Source: Pezicula radicicola (taxonomy: Eukaryota; Ascomycota; Leotiomycetes; Helotiales; Dermateaceae). From it: DNA of 64,000 bases. Below the pieces are notes generated by a model. That model worked only from the letters and a program-made list of their open reading frames with translations, did not search any database and was not told where the DNA came from. The stretch's first letter is position 1, and each line of letters starts with the position of its first letter. A program made the position numbers and the translations under genes. Positions 12,357-25,135 of this stretch are shown here, in pieces. The DNA is taken from assembly GCA_003008705.1 (NCBI GenBank), contig PDUO01000020.1:126817-190816 (forward strand), read 5' to 3'.

Positions 12357-14133
12357 ATGAGATTCTTTAGTACCGTGCTCCTCTTCATTGGGGTGCTCGT
12401 TAGTATCACTGAAGCTCAATTTGAAAAATACGCATCTGAGCTTCCAGCGTGTGGGGTAAGCTACGTACTGGACGTGCTGCACGAAATTTAGCTGATCTTT
12501 TGTGAATAGTTACAATGCACCCTCACCGCCGTTGAACAATCCACCTGTAGCTTAACGAACGCGACATGTATTTGTACAAATGTCGAGCTGGCTACTGCTG
12601 CAGCATACTGTGTAGCTACAACTTGCAACGTGACAGATTCTTTGAGTACGAGCATCTCTTCATCAAAGTTTCTTGTAGCGAGGAGCATTTTGGGTTTGCT
12701 GACAGGACCATTTAGAGGTTGCTAAAATCAATGAGTTGAGTTGCAGTACACCTGTCAAAAACTATCAGATCCTCCTCAAGACCATTGCATACGTATTCTG
12801 CATCACCGCTGAAGTCGCAGTGTTCGTTCGCATCTGGGTGAATGTCCAAATCGCGCAGAGCTTTAATGCAGATGATTGGGTTATTGTTCTGGCGGGAGTG
12901 AGTCTTGAGGTCCAGGCGTCACAGAAACAACACTGATTACTTCAGGCCATTAATATCCCGTACCTTGTGCTTGCTATCATTAGTATGCCTCACAACTTCA
13001 CAAAACCGCCACCACTGTGAAAACTCGCTGACAATTCTTGGTAGTATATGATATGGGATTTGGGGCAAATCTATGGGACATTCCTCTAGAGAACGTAAAT
13101 ACGATATTCAAGGTAAACACGGTCTCTCGTGAATCTGGATTGAAGATTAAAATATTATCTTGCAGTACTACCTCATAGATGAGGCACTATACCTTGCCAT
13201 CTTGGCAATAACGAAGATTTCGCTCCTTATCTTCCTCCGACGTATCTTTCCCAGCCGCCAGTTCAAAATAGCAGTTTGGGTTCTGGGTTTCTTAATTACT
13301 GCTTTTGGGGTCATTGTCGTTATACTCACTATTACACAGTGTAGCCCCATCTCCTACGCCTGGACAAAATGGGATGGAGTCTCGGTTGGCACATGTAGAG
13401 ACGTTAATGCACAAACTTTTGCAAGTGCTGGGGTGAATATTGTACAAGATTTTGCCATACTGGCCCTTCCTATGCCGGAGTTGTATAAATTGCAGTGTTC
13501 AACGAGAAAGAAGTTTCAATTATTTCTTATGTTCAGTGTCGGACTATTGTAAGTTCTACGACCTCGTACGGCATGCACTTGTGCTGATGGAAGTCTATTT
13601 GCAGTGTTTCTACCACAAGTATTATTCGGTTACAGGGACTTGTAAAGTTCGCAGACTCTAGTAACCCTACCCGTAAGTTGGCCCTGCCCCCTAATCATAC
13701 ACCTCTAATTCGATCAGTTGATTACACGCCTGCGACTTACTGGTCAGCAATCGAATCGGAGGTCGCGATTATATGTGCCTGCATGCCTGCAATCAGATAT
13801 TTGCTTGGTTATATTTTCCCGACAGTCTTCCGAAGCACGGTCAACAAAAGCAGCGATAATACAACACCAAGTGGATCTGGTATCTGGCGGAAGCGATCCT
13901 TCAAGATCGAGAAGAAATTACGATCGGAAACTCACGACTTCCATGAACTACATGAGAGGACCATTGCTGGAGATAGTGCAAGCAACACTTCGCGAACACA
14001 TGCTGGAACTCCTGACAGTCAACGTAAAATCGTGGATGGGAACTCGAAAGGCGGAGGGGAAGTCTGGGTGATGAACGATTCCCGCGACCCTCAACCCAAT
14101 TTCTCTGCAGAGCCACGAAAATCAAGGGAGTAG
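12357..14133 (+). CDS. CFEM-domain Pth11-like seven-TM receptor
   Basis: Eight exons: 12357-12455, 12510-about 12645, about 12740-12897, 12946-12982, 13045-13112, 13166-13548, 13605-13672 and 13718-14133. Only the second intron's borders are uncertain. The protein opens with a signal peptide (MRFFSTVLLFIGVLVSITEA). A cysteine-rich CFEM domain follows (PACGLQC…STC…ATCICTN…AYCVATTCN; seven cysteines visible before the uncertain intron). Then come the rhodopsin-like membrane segments of the fungal Pth11 class, with family signatures LWDIPLENV, KISLLIFLRRIFP, MFSVGLLFVSTTSIIRLQGLVKFA, DYTPATYWSAIESEVAIICACMPAIR. The C-terminal tail is hydrophilic. Members with a CFEM domain act as surface receptors; Pth11 of the rice blast fungus is needed for sensing plant surfaces. 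The role in this organism is inferred only from family. Confidence 0.9.
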
Positions 14134-15872
14134 TGTTGCCTTCAAGTTCGTATTATGGGAGGGTGTATAAAAATGGACCAGGCTTATGGGACTATAAAAA
14201 CGGATGGCTGGGAAAAACTCTTGATGGGAGATAATCAGATCTGTTGGGGCCAATCTTTTTTCAAGAATGGGGAAGATTTGAAATTCAATTCTCATATGTA
14301 TGAGAGTTCTAACTTAGCATAGCTCACTGTCAAAATTTACTGGAACTAGTGTTTCCATAGTTAAGTTAATAAACAAGTAAACATACCATTAGGAAGAGAA
14401 GAAGGCAATGCGTGGTCTTTGCCTTGTATCTTCGGTGAACGTTTTTGAGAGCCAAAACTCCCACCCAGCCTTGACACTGCGAATAACTTCGAATGAGACT
14501 GGTCTAATTCACCATGAAGCGTTTATACAAGTACAATAACGTCCTATGTCCACTCAGTGATGGTGATCTCACTCAATACCCCAGAGCTCGCTTAAAATGA
14601 GGGCATCCATACCCTGACTGTACTCAAATTACGCAACGACGTGGGTGAATAGCCATTGGATTATCAGGTAGCCCCGCAAAATAGACATTGAATTGCGTGA
14701 TGATCGATACACCACTTCTGTATTAGAGTTAAGCTTGGTTTACTCGCAGGATAATATCATGTCCATTGCGAGCCGATACTTTAGCGAGGTTAAATCATAA
14801 ATCAGACTTGAAAATCAAACATTATTCTAGATAGAACGCTCCTCTCGCTCTTGATTGGAGCTGCTGACAAGTGAGGATACTATTTGGTTGTGATAAAACT
14901 GGTTATGCAATTAAACCTAAAGGAGACGTGAGCTTGACAGTTATGTTACGGATGAATCGAGCATCATTCAGACTATCTGTATCTTCCTTCTCCAGCTTAT
15001 TATGTGGTCGGATGTATTTCAGTGGTCACTATTAGAGTTTTGCGCATGTGCACATGAAGACTTTTGCTGAGCACTATCGCTTTGATACACAGTTGTCGTG
15101 CTGGAAGGCTGTCTTTAGTCCGGTTTCTATGGCGGCGGTATATATGACTCAGGCCTTTAGACTAATCATTAATGTTCCCTTTCATCCCCAAGAACCCTGG
15201 CAGGCCGTTTGCGGCACACTACAGCAAGCAAAACCAATGATTACTTGCAGAGTAGGCTTAGTGACGTTATTCCACACTCTTCGTAAGATATTTCCCACCA
15301 ATTCAAGTAATTAGGAATTCAGAGTCCTGGGATGGCCGAGAAATGATCCGAGTAGCCGATCAAAAATAGAAGGACTGAAGATGCTGTTTTTTTCTTGCTG
15401 CTCACCCGATTAAGGAACTGGAATTACTGACTACTAGGAAAATGTTAGCACTCAACTACAATTGAATGGAATAAACATCATTTTCCTGTCCGTTTCAACC
15501 TTGTAGAGCTTCAACGCTAGGTTAGGGGATAAATTTATGGTTAGACTAGTTACTGAATTGACTAACAACCGAATAGACAGACTGCTGAATGGACTGGTTA
15601 CTGAATAAACTGACTACTGAATAGTCTATAATTTAGCATGTTTCCTACCTGGTATTGAAACTTGTTCGCTGCACTCAGTTGCTCGTACAAGAAATAACAA
15701 CATTTATAAATGATAAGAGCAATAGAAATCCATTATTGCTTAGCAACTCACCTTCCACAGTGCAGGGCCTCAAAACCATGGACCGTAAGTCAAGTTCGAT
15801 ATCAATAAAGAAAGGAATATTCATCTCAGCTAACATTCTCAAGATTGTGAATCAAATTCTGCAACTACCGAT
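14134..15872. other. intergenic, no supported gene
   Basis: No gene recognised. The 88-codon frame at 15048-15314 has no family resemblance. Near 15540-15630 the motif 'gactagttactgaat' recurs in slightly altered forms (TTACTGAATTGACTAAC, TTACTGAATAAACTGAC, TACTGAATAG), a short degenerate tandem repeat. Confidence 0.45.
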
Positions 15873-16358
15873 ATGTTCCAAGCCAACGCATCTGGAACTA
15901 TTAGACCGAAAATACCGATTAATCAAGCTCAAAGTAGTTTCACACGACTTCCGCCAGAAATGGTAAATGCGATCTGGAGCTACCTTGAAGCACCATCCTC
16001 CGTAGCTCTCGGGCTCACATGCAAAAGGTTCTACGACATACATCGTTCTATATATCAGAATCAAGTTATTAATCTTAAGGAATATGAACATATCAGTACT
16101 CGTGGCTCTGAGTATATATCAGTTCGCGTATTTGAGCTTCTTGAGACCTGGTTTAGCCCTGGATACATCCACTGCCGTTCGTGCAATATATTCTTGCCAA
16201 TGGAGAACTTTGTCTATGAGTGGAATCGACTGGCTTGCTGTTGTACGAAATGTATAAATCTAATGGATTATCTGAATAACCTAATTTGGAAGCGGGCTTC
16301 AACTGGAAGCAACGAGGCCGAGGAGAATGCTGCAGCATTGAGCCGTTCCAGGAATTAG
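15873..16358 (+). CDS. small F-box protein with CxxC zinc-type motif
   Basis: A 161-residue single-exon frame. Residues about 22-58 read FTRLPPEMVNAIWSYLEAP followed by SSVALGLTCKRFYDIHR, the usual F-box-like pattern (LPxE, hydrophobic spacing, LxxTCKxFY). After it come CRSC…CCCTKC cysteine pairs, as in many fungal F-box proteins of this kind. F-box proteins recruit substrates to SCF ubiquitin ligases through Skp1. The ATG at 15873 gives about 21 residues before the F-box. The protein is shorter than most relatives, so it could be a truncated copy or have an unrecognised 3' exon. Confidence 0.65.
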   Translation: MFQANASGTIRPKIPINQAQSSFTRLPPEMVNAIWSYLEAPSSVALGLTCKRFYDIHRSIYQNQVINLKEYEHISTRGSEYISVRVFELLETWFSPGYIHCRSCNIFLPMENFVYEWNRLACCCTKCINLMDYLNNLIWKRASTGSNEAEENAAALSRSRN

Positions 16359-16805
16359 AAATTAGACTGTGAGCGTATCAAAGACCATGAGATCCAAATT
16401 TCCTTTTAGTCAACTGGGCGAGGCAGAACAATCAATCTATATTCCTACAAGAGTATTTCGTGGTAGTATATTAGTCGATATATTGCTACTTTTCGAATCC
16501 TTAGCATTTTAACTTAACTATATTTTTATAGAGAAAAGGAAACTAAGCTGAATAAAGGGTAAATATTCAGTTGATGTATTGAATAAGAGGAGCAATCGTA
16601 GTTTTAGGTAATATGATCTAGAGAATGCTTTTATTCTTTGAAGTGAAAACACCGTAAAATCGAAAAGTAGTACTGTGCCAACTAAGAAGTGCTCACAACC
16701 GCAACCAAAGACCTTCATCCAATTTCCAAATAGAGCCCGGAAAATATTATTAGTATATCTAAGAGGTATCCTTAGTCCCTTGGGCACCGTTTCGACCGCG
16801 ACAGA
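16359..16805. other. short convergent intergenic region
   Basis: Lies between the 3' ends of the plus-strand F-box gene and the minus-strand hypothetical gene. AT-rich, nothing further recognised. Confidence 0.4.
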
Positions 16806-17369
16806 TCAATTTCCTTCCTCTTCCTCGGCAATAGCCATCATTTCCTCAACCTTCGCAACACACTCATTCGTCAACACCAACTTCTCCTTCACCTTTTCAG
16901 TATTCCTCTTAATTTCTTCCCTTCTTGACTCCCTCCATTTAACTATGCGAAACAGATATCCGATAAAAAAGCCTCGACGATCCGCCAGCTCCTGATCAAC
17001 TTGCATTTCATTCTCGGCCTCGTATATCCTATCTAATACAGTTTGAGCACCGCTTTGAATCTTTTCCAGCTCTTCAATGCAAAGAAGCTTGTTGATATCA
17101 CCATCCTTCTTAATGACACTTCTCGGAATCCCCCCAAGATACCGCATGTCGGACATTATCAGGAGGGCTATGTTGCGGTTCTTCTCAAGAGAGGTTTTCA
17201 ATGCTATCATTTGACCGAGAGGCGTTTGGAGGATCCGATGCTCCTGGTAACTTCTATAGGGTCCATTGTAAACCATTGCCAGACCCCAGCCAGCGAAGGC
17301 TATTTTGCATTCTCGTTTACTGATTGGAAATGCTGTTGCGCCTCTGAATTTGCCGAAAAATGAAGCCAT
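16806..17369 (-). CDS. hypothetical protein with coiled-coil-prone C-terminus
   Basis: A 187-residue intact frame with good codon character. I do not recognise a family. The N-terminal part (residues 1-60) is mixed with moderately hydrophobic patches (IAFAGWGLAMVYNG). The remainder is helical and strongly charged (IEELEKIQSGAQTVLDRIYEAENEMQVDQ, then EEIKRNTEKVKEKLVLTNECVAKVEEMMAIAEEEEGN), suggesting coiled coil. It starts MASFFGKFRG at 17369. The antisense frames overlapping it look like its shadow. Confidence 0.6.
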   Translation of the reverse strand: MASFFGKFRGATAFPISKRECKIAFAGWGLAMVYNGPYRSYQEHRILQTPLGQMIALKTSLEKNRNIALLIMSDMRYLGGIPRSVIKKDGDINKLLCIEELEKIQSGAQTVLDRIYEAENEMQVDQELADRRGFFIGYLFRIVKWRESRREEIKRNTEKVKEKLVLTNECVAKVEEMMAIAEEEEGN

Positions 17370-18111
17370 GTTATTTCGAAGTTGAAGGTTTGAGTTTTGT
17401 AGCGGTATTGGAATAGATTGTTATTCTGAATTATTTTGCTGCTCGCATCGTGAGATTGTGAGGAGAGAAAAAAAAAAGAAAGTCTCAAGACTTACTACGC
17501 TATGTTCTAGCTTTCCATCAAAAATTCTTTTGGCCTTCTTAGTCTCAAACCAAGAACACTAGGACTACAAACCTAGTGCCCCGCACTATGGAGCCTCATT
17601 TTTCTGTCAGTCTTGTTGGAAATAGTTTCAGCGACTTCCTTCTCAAGCTTAGATACCTGCGTATCTTCGTTGCAGTTGAAGAGCATGCTATCATTTGTGT
17701 ATTGTCAGCTCAAGATGACTGAGGAGCTGGCTTTGAGAAAAAAATTCCTGGAATCTTCAAACTATAGCGCGCCGTTGTATACTAACTATCACTGTCCCAG
17801 GCCCTAGGTAAGTAGTCTATTAAATTTTTAGCGACATGTGACTCAATGGAGCCACAGGCGTATTAAGAAATAGCCTGCTTTGTACTCTTAAAGGAAGGAA
17901 ACCATTCTAGTCCAAGATTCCCGTCCAGTGTCTTACCACTGCAATACCTCGAAGATAAAGAACCTCATTCACGACTCGCTTTTACGAACTAAACACTTTA
18001 TATTATTGCAGACATTGCAACTCTAGACCATACGGTACTACAATAAAACCAATATCAAACTACACTACCTCCTATCGTCACCTACTATTATAGAACAATA
18101 ACGATCAGATC
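17370..18111. other. divergent intergenic region
   Basis: Between the two hypothetical genes, and so likely to carry both promoters. It includes a GAAAAAAAAAAGAAAG purine run near 17465 and a short unconvincing frame at 17613-17807. Confidence 0.4.
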
Positions 18112-19030
18112 ATGGATTTCACTGCCCCGCCCAAACTACAAACTTTTCAGCACAGCATGGCTCCCCCAGCACTCATGGCTATCCCAGTTTTCAAGGCTGA
18201 AATAGCAGAAAACATTGATAGACATAATCGAGACGTGTCTGACCTGGAAGAGAACCCCGAGAAATTGGATGCCCAACCATTCGGCCCAAATGATCTCTCT
18301 TTTTCGGGAAGCTGGGTCAAGCTGATTAAGAATCTCACTCGTGCGAAAGTCAAGCAGCGTGAAGAGTTCTGGACTAATGTAAAGTTGACTTGGGATAGGG
18401 AAAGAAGGGGGGAACTAAAAAATAACAACCAAAATGTAAATAATCTTCTCGGAGATGCGATTACTGATGCTTTTTTGATTATCGGTATTCGGGATGAGAT
18501 GGGCGAAGTGGGCATGAGGGGTGAGGTGTTCGAATTTGATCATGTCACGAAGTTGGATTACGAAAGAGTCTATGGAAGGTTTTGGCCGGAGGAAGTGATT
18601 CGAATGTACGATTCTTTACATGGTAAGTGTTTCTTAATCGATACGGGGTTAACGACAACTGAATACTAACATATCCTTACTTTCAGATCTCTCACCACTC
18701 CTTGATCTTATCTCAGAATACGGAACGTACTACGTTTCTGGAAATCTAAATCGTGTGTGTACTAACCATTTCACGCATATGTGGAGCCACTTGAAGGTCT
18801 ACAAAAATGGAATGAAAGACAGCCACGGAATTGTGCAATCTGAACAGTATTGGATTGCTCATTCCTTAAAGGACGATAGAGAGGTAAAAGATGCAGATTT
18901 TCAACCTGAGCTTCTATATCAGGCTAAGCGAGTTAGAACCCATTTCAAAACGTTGAGATGGGTGCTCGATTTGGGGGAAAGTTTTGAGGAAATGATATCT
19001 GAGGAGGAACTGGACAAGAAATTGGTATAG
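18112..19030 (+). CDS. hypothetical protein, two exons
   Basis: Exons 18112-18622 and 18687-19030 are joined by a 64-nt intron with a GTAAGT donor, an ACTAAC branch point and a TTTCAG acceptor, giving 284 residues in phase. No family is recognised. There is no signal peptide or membrane segment; the protein is hydrophilic, rich in charged residues and aromatic patches (WVKLIKN…REEFWTNVKLTWDRERRGEL, then LYQAKRVRTHFKTLRWVLDLGESFEEMI). A soluble nuclear or cytosolic protein is likely. The clean splice site and the unbroken frames across it make it a real gene. Confidence 0.75.
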
Positions 19031-20799
19031 ATTAGCTATGCTTTTCAGCGTCTAGTGAATTTCTTTAACCGCAAACAGCCTCTTTTTCCTTAGGAATAAA
19101 AGAAATAGATTTGGCAAAAAAGGGCACTTCCTTCTTCCTCACGGAACTATATCCACCTCATTAGGACCTAATTAGTAAACAAGCTGGGAATTCTAAGAAA
19201 ATGAATACCTAGGTAAGATAAATTCCTTTACATCATGAGTTTTATTATGAAAGTTTAAAATCACAATCCTTCACCCTTCCACGGCTTATGAACAGGTAGG
19301 TACTCAATCTTATATCACTCACGCCTTCAGCAGTAGCCGGTGCATAAGTCCGTTATGAATGTATGAATACGAGTACGAAACGCGTACATAACTTTATGCA
19401 TAAGAGTAATTTTGATCGCGAGATTCGCGACAAGACTCCAACCTGCTCCTATCTATTTCTCGACAACAGAAATTGCATGCTTCAATGCCTACTCTACACC
19501 GTCATGTCGTATCGCCTGGTATATGCTTCTGTCTCTGAGGGACGTAATAAGTTCGCAGTAGCACAACGCGTGCCTTAAAAGAGCGCAATGGCCTCTGCGC
19601 TGAAAAGAGCTCTACTTTCGCGTCAAAAATGAATTGTCGACGAGCGTGTATCAATTGATATGCCCTACATCTACAACGTCCAGATACGAAGATCAATTCA
19701 TGATACCCTTATGGTAGTTGTAGGTTCTAGTGGTGGCTGACTGATAGATGAGTGGCAGGGCTGGGAATGTGCTTCAAGAGGCATCACAACATCAGAAGAA
19801 AAAATGAGCTAATCGAGACCTCTTAGAATTCCCTCCTACCAACAGCGACGTCTCGAATTTCAGCATTGATATTTACTCATTTGCAGATATATTATCTAAC
19901 TCGGGGGACTTGGAGCACATAAAAGCAAGGCGACGAGGCGCCGAAGTGTGGTTTAAGGAGGGCGGTCAGAATTCCAAATCCTGTTTATTTTCATCAGGTC
20001 ATACAACATACACGAAGCGGAGGTGCTACAAGTAGGCTGCGGGGTGGATGTGTCTGCGTCAACAAGATTGTGTGTAAGAACCACTCATAATGCTCGACGA
20101 AGGCTTCGCAGCATTTTGGTGGTGTAACTCCGCTCTTGCAATGGTCTTCCAGTAGAGGGCTCAGACTGGCCAGCTGATTGCTAGCAGCGGATGTGATTTG
20201 AGTTACTCTAATCGATTCGATGATTTAGAGTAAGAATAAGATGTTCTGTTCGTTGAGCATTCAACCTACAATGCCCATTCAGGTACATTTCAAGATGTCG
20301 GCGACCCGTCGCAATCATCATATTCAAACTTCACAAGCTGGAATAATATGACGCCGGCAGCGGCATCCGCCTCATCAGCCCATCTTTATCTTTGCCAAGG
20401 TTTCGAAATGCAGCCTCAACTAGGAATATTCATAGATTTCTGGTTAGCCTCCAAATCAGCCTTACGGCTAGAAATTTGGAACCCTAGATATCAATTGGAT
20501 CCTGTACGAGGCATTGAATTCGAAGCATCCACTTCAATCTCGAACAAAGCTGCAAGAGGCTTGCTTTAAGTTAAGCCCCCAACCGAACCCTTGCTTAGGC
20601 GAGAGCGCTGGATGTGGAAATTCGATGATAATACTAAGGTACGAAGTACATTCGTACAAATAGTTATTCCCACTCTTCCTTCCCTCTTCTTTCCTATGTC
20701 GCTTTCATTTTCTTCCGTATTCGCGACTCTTAACACCCCTCTCACCACACTTCAAGTTTGCGCTAGAATCCTAGGTTGGGGTACTCAAAAACTCTCGAA
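19031..20799. other. intergenic, no supported gene
   Basis: No convincing gene. The frame at 20348-20569 has no recognisable relatives. The CT-rich stretch at about 20660-20760 is a plausible leader for the CFEM pseudogene that follows. Confidence 0.4.
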
Positions 20800-21593
20800 A
20801 TGAGTAGGCTTCACTTCACCGCCATCACAGCATTTACGGCCTTCGCTCTTCTCGGCCAAACAATTGCAACAGACATACCCATCACCTCCGCTCACTCTAG
20901 GCCTCGGCTGACACTTAGGTCCAATGCTGTATAAACGCTGTCAGTTCGGCTGCAATTTCAACAACGTAGCATCATGCCTCTGTACCCTTGGGCCCCTAAC
21001 AGTCGTTGCTGGAAAAGCGCATGTGTGCGGCGCGAACAGCTGTACCTAGAACTCTAGTGCTGATAATGGATACACAGCCAGAGCTATATTTATAGAATAT
21101 TGCAATCTGAACTCAAGAAGTGCCAGCGCTACAGCGACAGCAACGACAACAGGAACGATCAGGTTTTCTCCGAGTACTGTCTCTCAGGTGTCGTCGAAAC
21201 TCTCTTCGGAATACGCTTCCTTCAGCTCAACACCTAACAACTTCCACGAGCGCTGTCATGACATCCACCAGTCCATCCAGCACGCCTACAACGACGCCTA
21301 TCTCATCCTCCGCCATAACTTCTGTTGCCAAAGTAGGAGTCACAATTGGCATCATTGCAGGCTTTGGTATTGCAGCCCTAGCTATTTATGTTGTTACCCG
21401 AAGGAAACGCAGAGGTAACGCAACAGATATGGGGTCAGGCAATGCTGTTTCGTTGGATAGACAGATTGGGGGCTTAGTATATAATGAGAGTGCCGCCTTG
21501 TCTTCCCTAACAAGTAGAACTAATGAATTAAAAGAGAGACTAAACTCAGAAAGAAGTTACTGCGCCGCAGAAGTCTCACTTCTTACGTGGTGA
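20800..21593 (+). pseudogene. broken CFEM-domain single-TM surface protein gene
   Basis: Starts with a signal-like MSRLHFTAITAFTAFALLGQ (20800). A CFEM-type cysteine pattern is then split over two frames: QCCINAVSS in one, GCNFNNVASCLC…AHVCGANSC in the next. A TAG stop follows at about 21045. The reading then runs through a Ser/Thr-rich stalk, changes frame again near 21225, and continues as TSTSAVMTSTSPSSTPTTTP, a transmembrane helix (VGVTIGIIAGFGIAALAIYVV) and a basic cytoplasmic stop-transfer RRKRRG. Two frameshifts plus a stop indicate a dead copy. Intact members are surface proteins whose CFEM domains may bind heme or act in host sensing. Confidence 0.7.
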
Positions 21594-23192
21594 ATACTAA
21601 AAGGAAATCCACGAGAAAAAGAGCAAACTTGATCTGAGATTGAGGTTGTGTAATGCTATATAAAGAAATGATTGGGCTTTATAATTGCTAAAGCTGTTCA
21701 CAAGGGCCAAGACCCTAGCGTCATTACTAAGCAATTTCCCCCAATAATTTGATCAGGATCTCTGGCGATATCTTGTTCATAGACACCCAAGACCAAGCAT
21801 CATCGATTGCGTTCTGTCGCATCTCATATAGCCTCTACCTCGCTCTCGCAAACCAGCGACGGCCAAATCAATAGCAAGGGCATTTCCTGGCCGCTGTTGT
21901 CTGCTCATAAAGAAAGGTCTTATCATGGGAGGAGATGCAGGGTGTCTTTGATCAAAGGTGGAGACCGACGATTACTATGTAGCGAGCGAGCGAGGATAAG
22001 GATAAGGCACAAAAAGGGGAGGATAACTTCATTTTTGGCTTGGATCTCCCTGTTCATGTACGGAAGGTACTGTATCAGCCTATATGTTCTTCTATTTCTA
22101 CGGGTGGACCACGGGAACGGCCAGGAGTCGCACCATTAGGTCCATGAGATTTCGCAATTCCGGGGTGGACCGTGGCCAATGTCGTGCTACACCAGTCGTC
22201 AGCTTATCTGAGCCATGTCGAAGTCGGCAAAATGAGATCAAGATATCCGATTTAGTCTTGAGGACTGTCGGATTTTGAAGTTTACTGTCATTTTTCTCAT
22301 ACCTATTTCCGTTTAGAGAATGATACTCAAGTTACAGGTCTGCGATGCACTTCTACGGCACCACAACTTATCGACGTGGCTATCTATCACGGACTCGCCG
22401 TTCTTCTTCCACGGACGAGTAGTTTCAAACAAGGAAGGAGCCGAGAAACTTATCATCTGATATAGAAGTGCCAAGTTTGATAGATCCTCGACCCTGCATG
22501 GTTTACCGATTATTCTGGAACTGTTTGGGAGGAACGATAAGCTATCTGTCCTATGTTTCGATACCAAATAGTCGGAGTCTAGAGCTACGAAGTAGTACGA
22601 TACAGGATCCAATTGTCAAGCATTCAAGCTCATACCCGTTGCTCACTAGTGGTGTTAAGAAAGTTGCAATTACTTATTTTTCTTGTCGCGTTGCTTGACA
22701 ATGCTTGTACTACTGTCCTGTGGTGTAATGATAGCTCGTGTACTCAGTTGGTGTTACAAACTCATAAAGTTTTAGTATAACATTCAGCGGCATGCTCCAT
22801 CTCGGACGTTGGCTGTACGAAAAGTACCAAACCACCGAAGAGGTTCCCTGGTATTGGTACTGGTAGGGAGGCTCTCGTACGCTGCATGTACAAAGTAAGT
22901 ATTGGACGTCGTAATCACCTAGCTTCTTATCGCTGGCGTTGCATTGTTGGACATGCAGGGAACAGGATGCGGATCCGTCTGCCACCCACATCCCACATGA
23001 ATATCTCAGATAAGGACGCCACCTTATCCAAGAGCATGCATCTGTGCCATCTGAGGCTTCCAGGTCCTGGTAAATTATCAAAAAAACTATATCAATGTCC
23101 CTCTCTCCAGCCGCACTTTTTCTTCTCTGATCAGCGGCATCCTTGAATTTTGTCTTCTTCTTTCAACGGATCAGCTCTGACATTTATTAATC
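21594..23192. other. intergenic upstream of the amino-acid permease
   Basis: No gene supported. The CT-rich run near 23100-23170 looks like the permease leader. Frames such as 22710-23081 (minus) show no family resemblance. Confidence 0.4.
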
Positions 23193-25135
23193 ATGTCCTC
23201 CGAGGACGTAGAGAAGAACGTTGGTGCTTCTGATGAGAAGAAGACTGTTTACACCAGCGATGGAACACCAACTTATTCTTCGGGCGAGGATTTGGACGAG
23301 GGGGAGCAAGCTGAGTTTAGTGAGGTTAAGGAGCTGAGACGTGGACTTCATCAAAGACACATCCAGATGATCGCACTAGCAGGTACAATCGGAACTGTAA
23401 GTCAATGCCATCTTAATTGTTTGCAACATAGGCATTGACCATTATTAGGGTTTGTTCCTCGGTTCTGGTAAAGCAATTGCGCGAGGAGGCCCCTTGGGAG
23501 CTTTGTGAGTTCCGATTTCCTCTCGTATATCAGGTGGCATCTCGCTGACACCACACAAGAATGGGTTACACCTTGGTCGGAATCTTGGTCTCAGCGGTCG
23601 TGATGTCAATTGCAGAATTGAGCGCACTCGTCCCACTCAGTGGAGGTATCATCCGCCACGCTGAACACTTTGTTGACCCAGCTCTCTCCTTCGCCAATGG
23701 CTGGAACCAGATTTACGGTAGTATGGTCAGCATCCCAGCTGAGCTAGTAGCCGCAGCAGTTATTGTCGAGTTTTGGAGTGAAGTTAACCCTGCCATCTGG
23801 ATTGTTGTCTTTGGCTTTCTTCTCATCATTAGCAACTTGTTTTTTGTGAGAGTCTATGGAGAGCTTGAATTCACCTTTGCAAGCTTGAAGATCATGTTGA
23901 TTATCGGCTTGAATATCATGGTATGTTGTATGACTTCCCCACCTCCATTACCGTTGTTGTCTAACGCGAGTAAAAATAGGCTCTTGTTGTCACATGTGGA
24001 GGAGGTCCAGATCATCATAGATACGGGTTTCAGTATTGGCGCAACCCAGGCCCATTCGTCGACTATCTCGGCTACACCGGAGCCTTGGGGCAATTTATGG
24101 GCTTTTGGACAACCTTCACAAACGCCATCTACGCTTACTCAGGAATTGAAGGCATTTCGATCGCAGCCTCCGAAACCAAGGCCCCACGCCGCAACATTCC
24201 CATCGCCGCAAAGCGTATCTTTTGGCGTGTGTTAATCTTCTATGTTCTCTCCATCTTCATGGTAGGACTCATCGTCCCTTCCAACGACCCTAGCCTTCTT
24301 CTCTCTTCGGGAACTGCTGCCCAGTCACCCTTCGTCATTGCTGCCAAAAATGCAGGCATCAAAGTCGTTCCCTCGATTATCAACGCCGTAGTCCTCACCA
24401 GTGCCTGGTCTGCTGGCAACTCAGGTATTCTTGGTGCATCCCGCACACTTTACGGCATGGCACGCGAACGTCACGCGCCCAAAATCTTCCTCCGCATCAA
24501 CCGATTCGGAATCCCATATGTCGCCGTCGGTTTCTTCTCACTCTTTATCTGCCTAGGCTTCATGACCTTATCCGATTCAGCAAGTACAGTCTTTGGATGG
24601 CTACAAGATCTCGTTTCCATTGCTGCCCTGGTTAATTGGATGGTTATTTGTGTCGTATACCTTCGGTTCTATTATGGTATGAAAAAGCAGGGTATTGATC
24701 GAAAGGAGTTACCTTGGAAGGGCCCGCTACAACCGTATGCCGCATGGTTCTCTCTGAGCTTTTTTATGATCGTCCTTTTGACTTCGGGTTACGTTTCCTT
24801 TATCCACGGACGGTAAGCTTATATCCCTTTCTCTTCTATCTCTTTCTCCTTCCCCCGGAACCCCAAACCCTCCTAGTCAGCATAAAAGGCCCAAAAGAAC
24901 TGTTAAGCTAATCAGTTCTTCAAATAGATGGGACACCGAAACCTTCGTCTCATCCTATATCAATATTCCCATCTTCATAATCCTCTACTTTGGTTTCAAA
25001 CTCATCAAGAGAACAAAGATTATTGCTCTAGAAGATATTCCGATTCGTCATTTCTTGGATATAGCTGCTGCTAATCCAGAGCCACCTGCTATTCCGCCTA
25101 CGGGATGGAGGAAGTATAATATTTTGTGGAGTTAG
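23193..25135 (+). CDS. amino-acid permease (YAT/APC superfamily)
   Basis: Five exons: 23193-23396, 23449-23504, 23560-23920, 23980-24812 and 24928-25135. They total 1662 nt (553 residues) in phase throughout. After an acidic N-terminal tail, residues 48-70 read RRGLHQRHIQMIALAGTIGTGLF, and GSGKAIARGGP follows, the hallmark of the fungal YAT amino-acid permeases. Twelve membrane segments can be traced, including YSGIEGISIAASETKAPRRNIP and the SAWSAGNSGILGASRTLYGMA block. It should be a plasma-membrane proton symporter for amino acids; specificity cannot be told. The second intron is recognised by the reading LGALMGYTL across the junction. No neighbour shares an obvious pathway. Confidence 0.95.
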
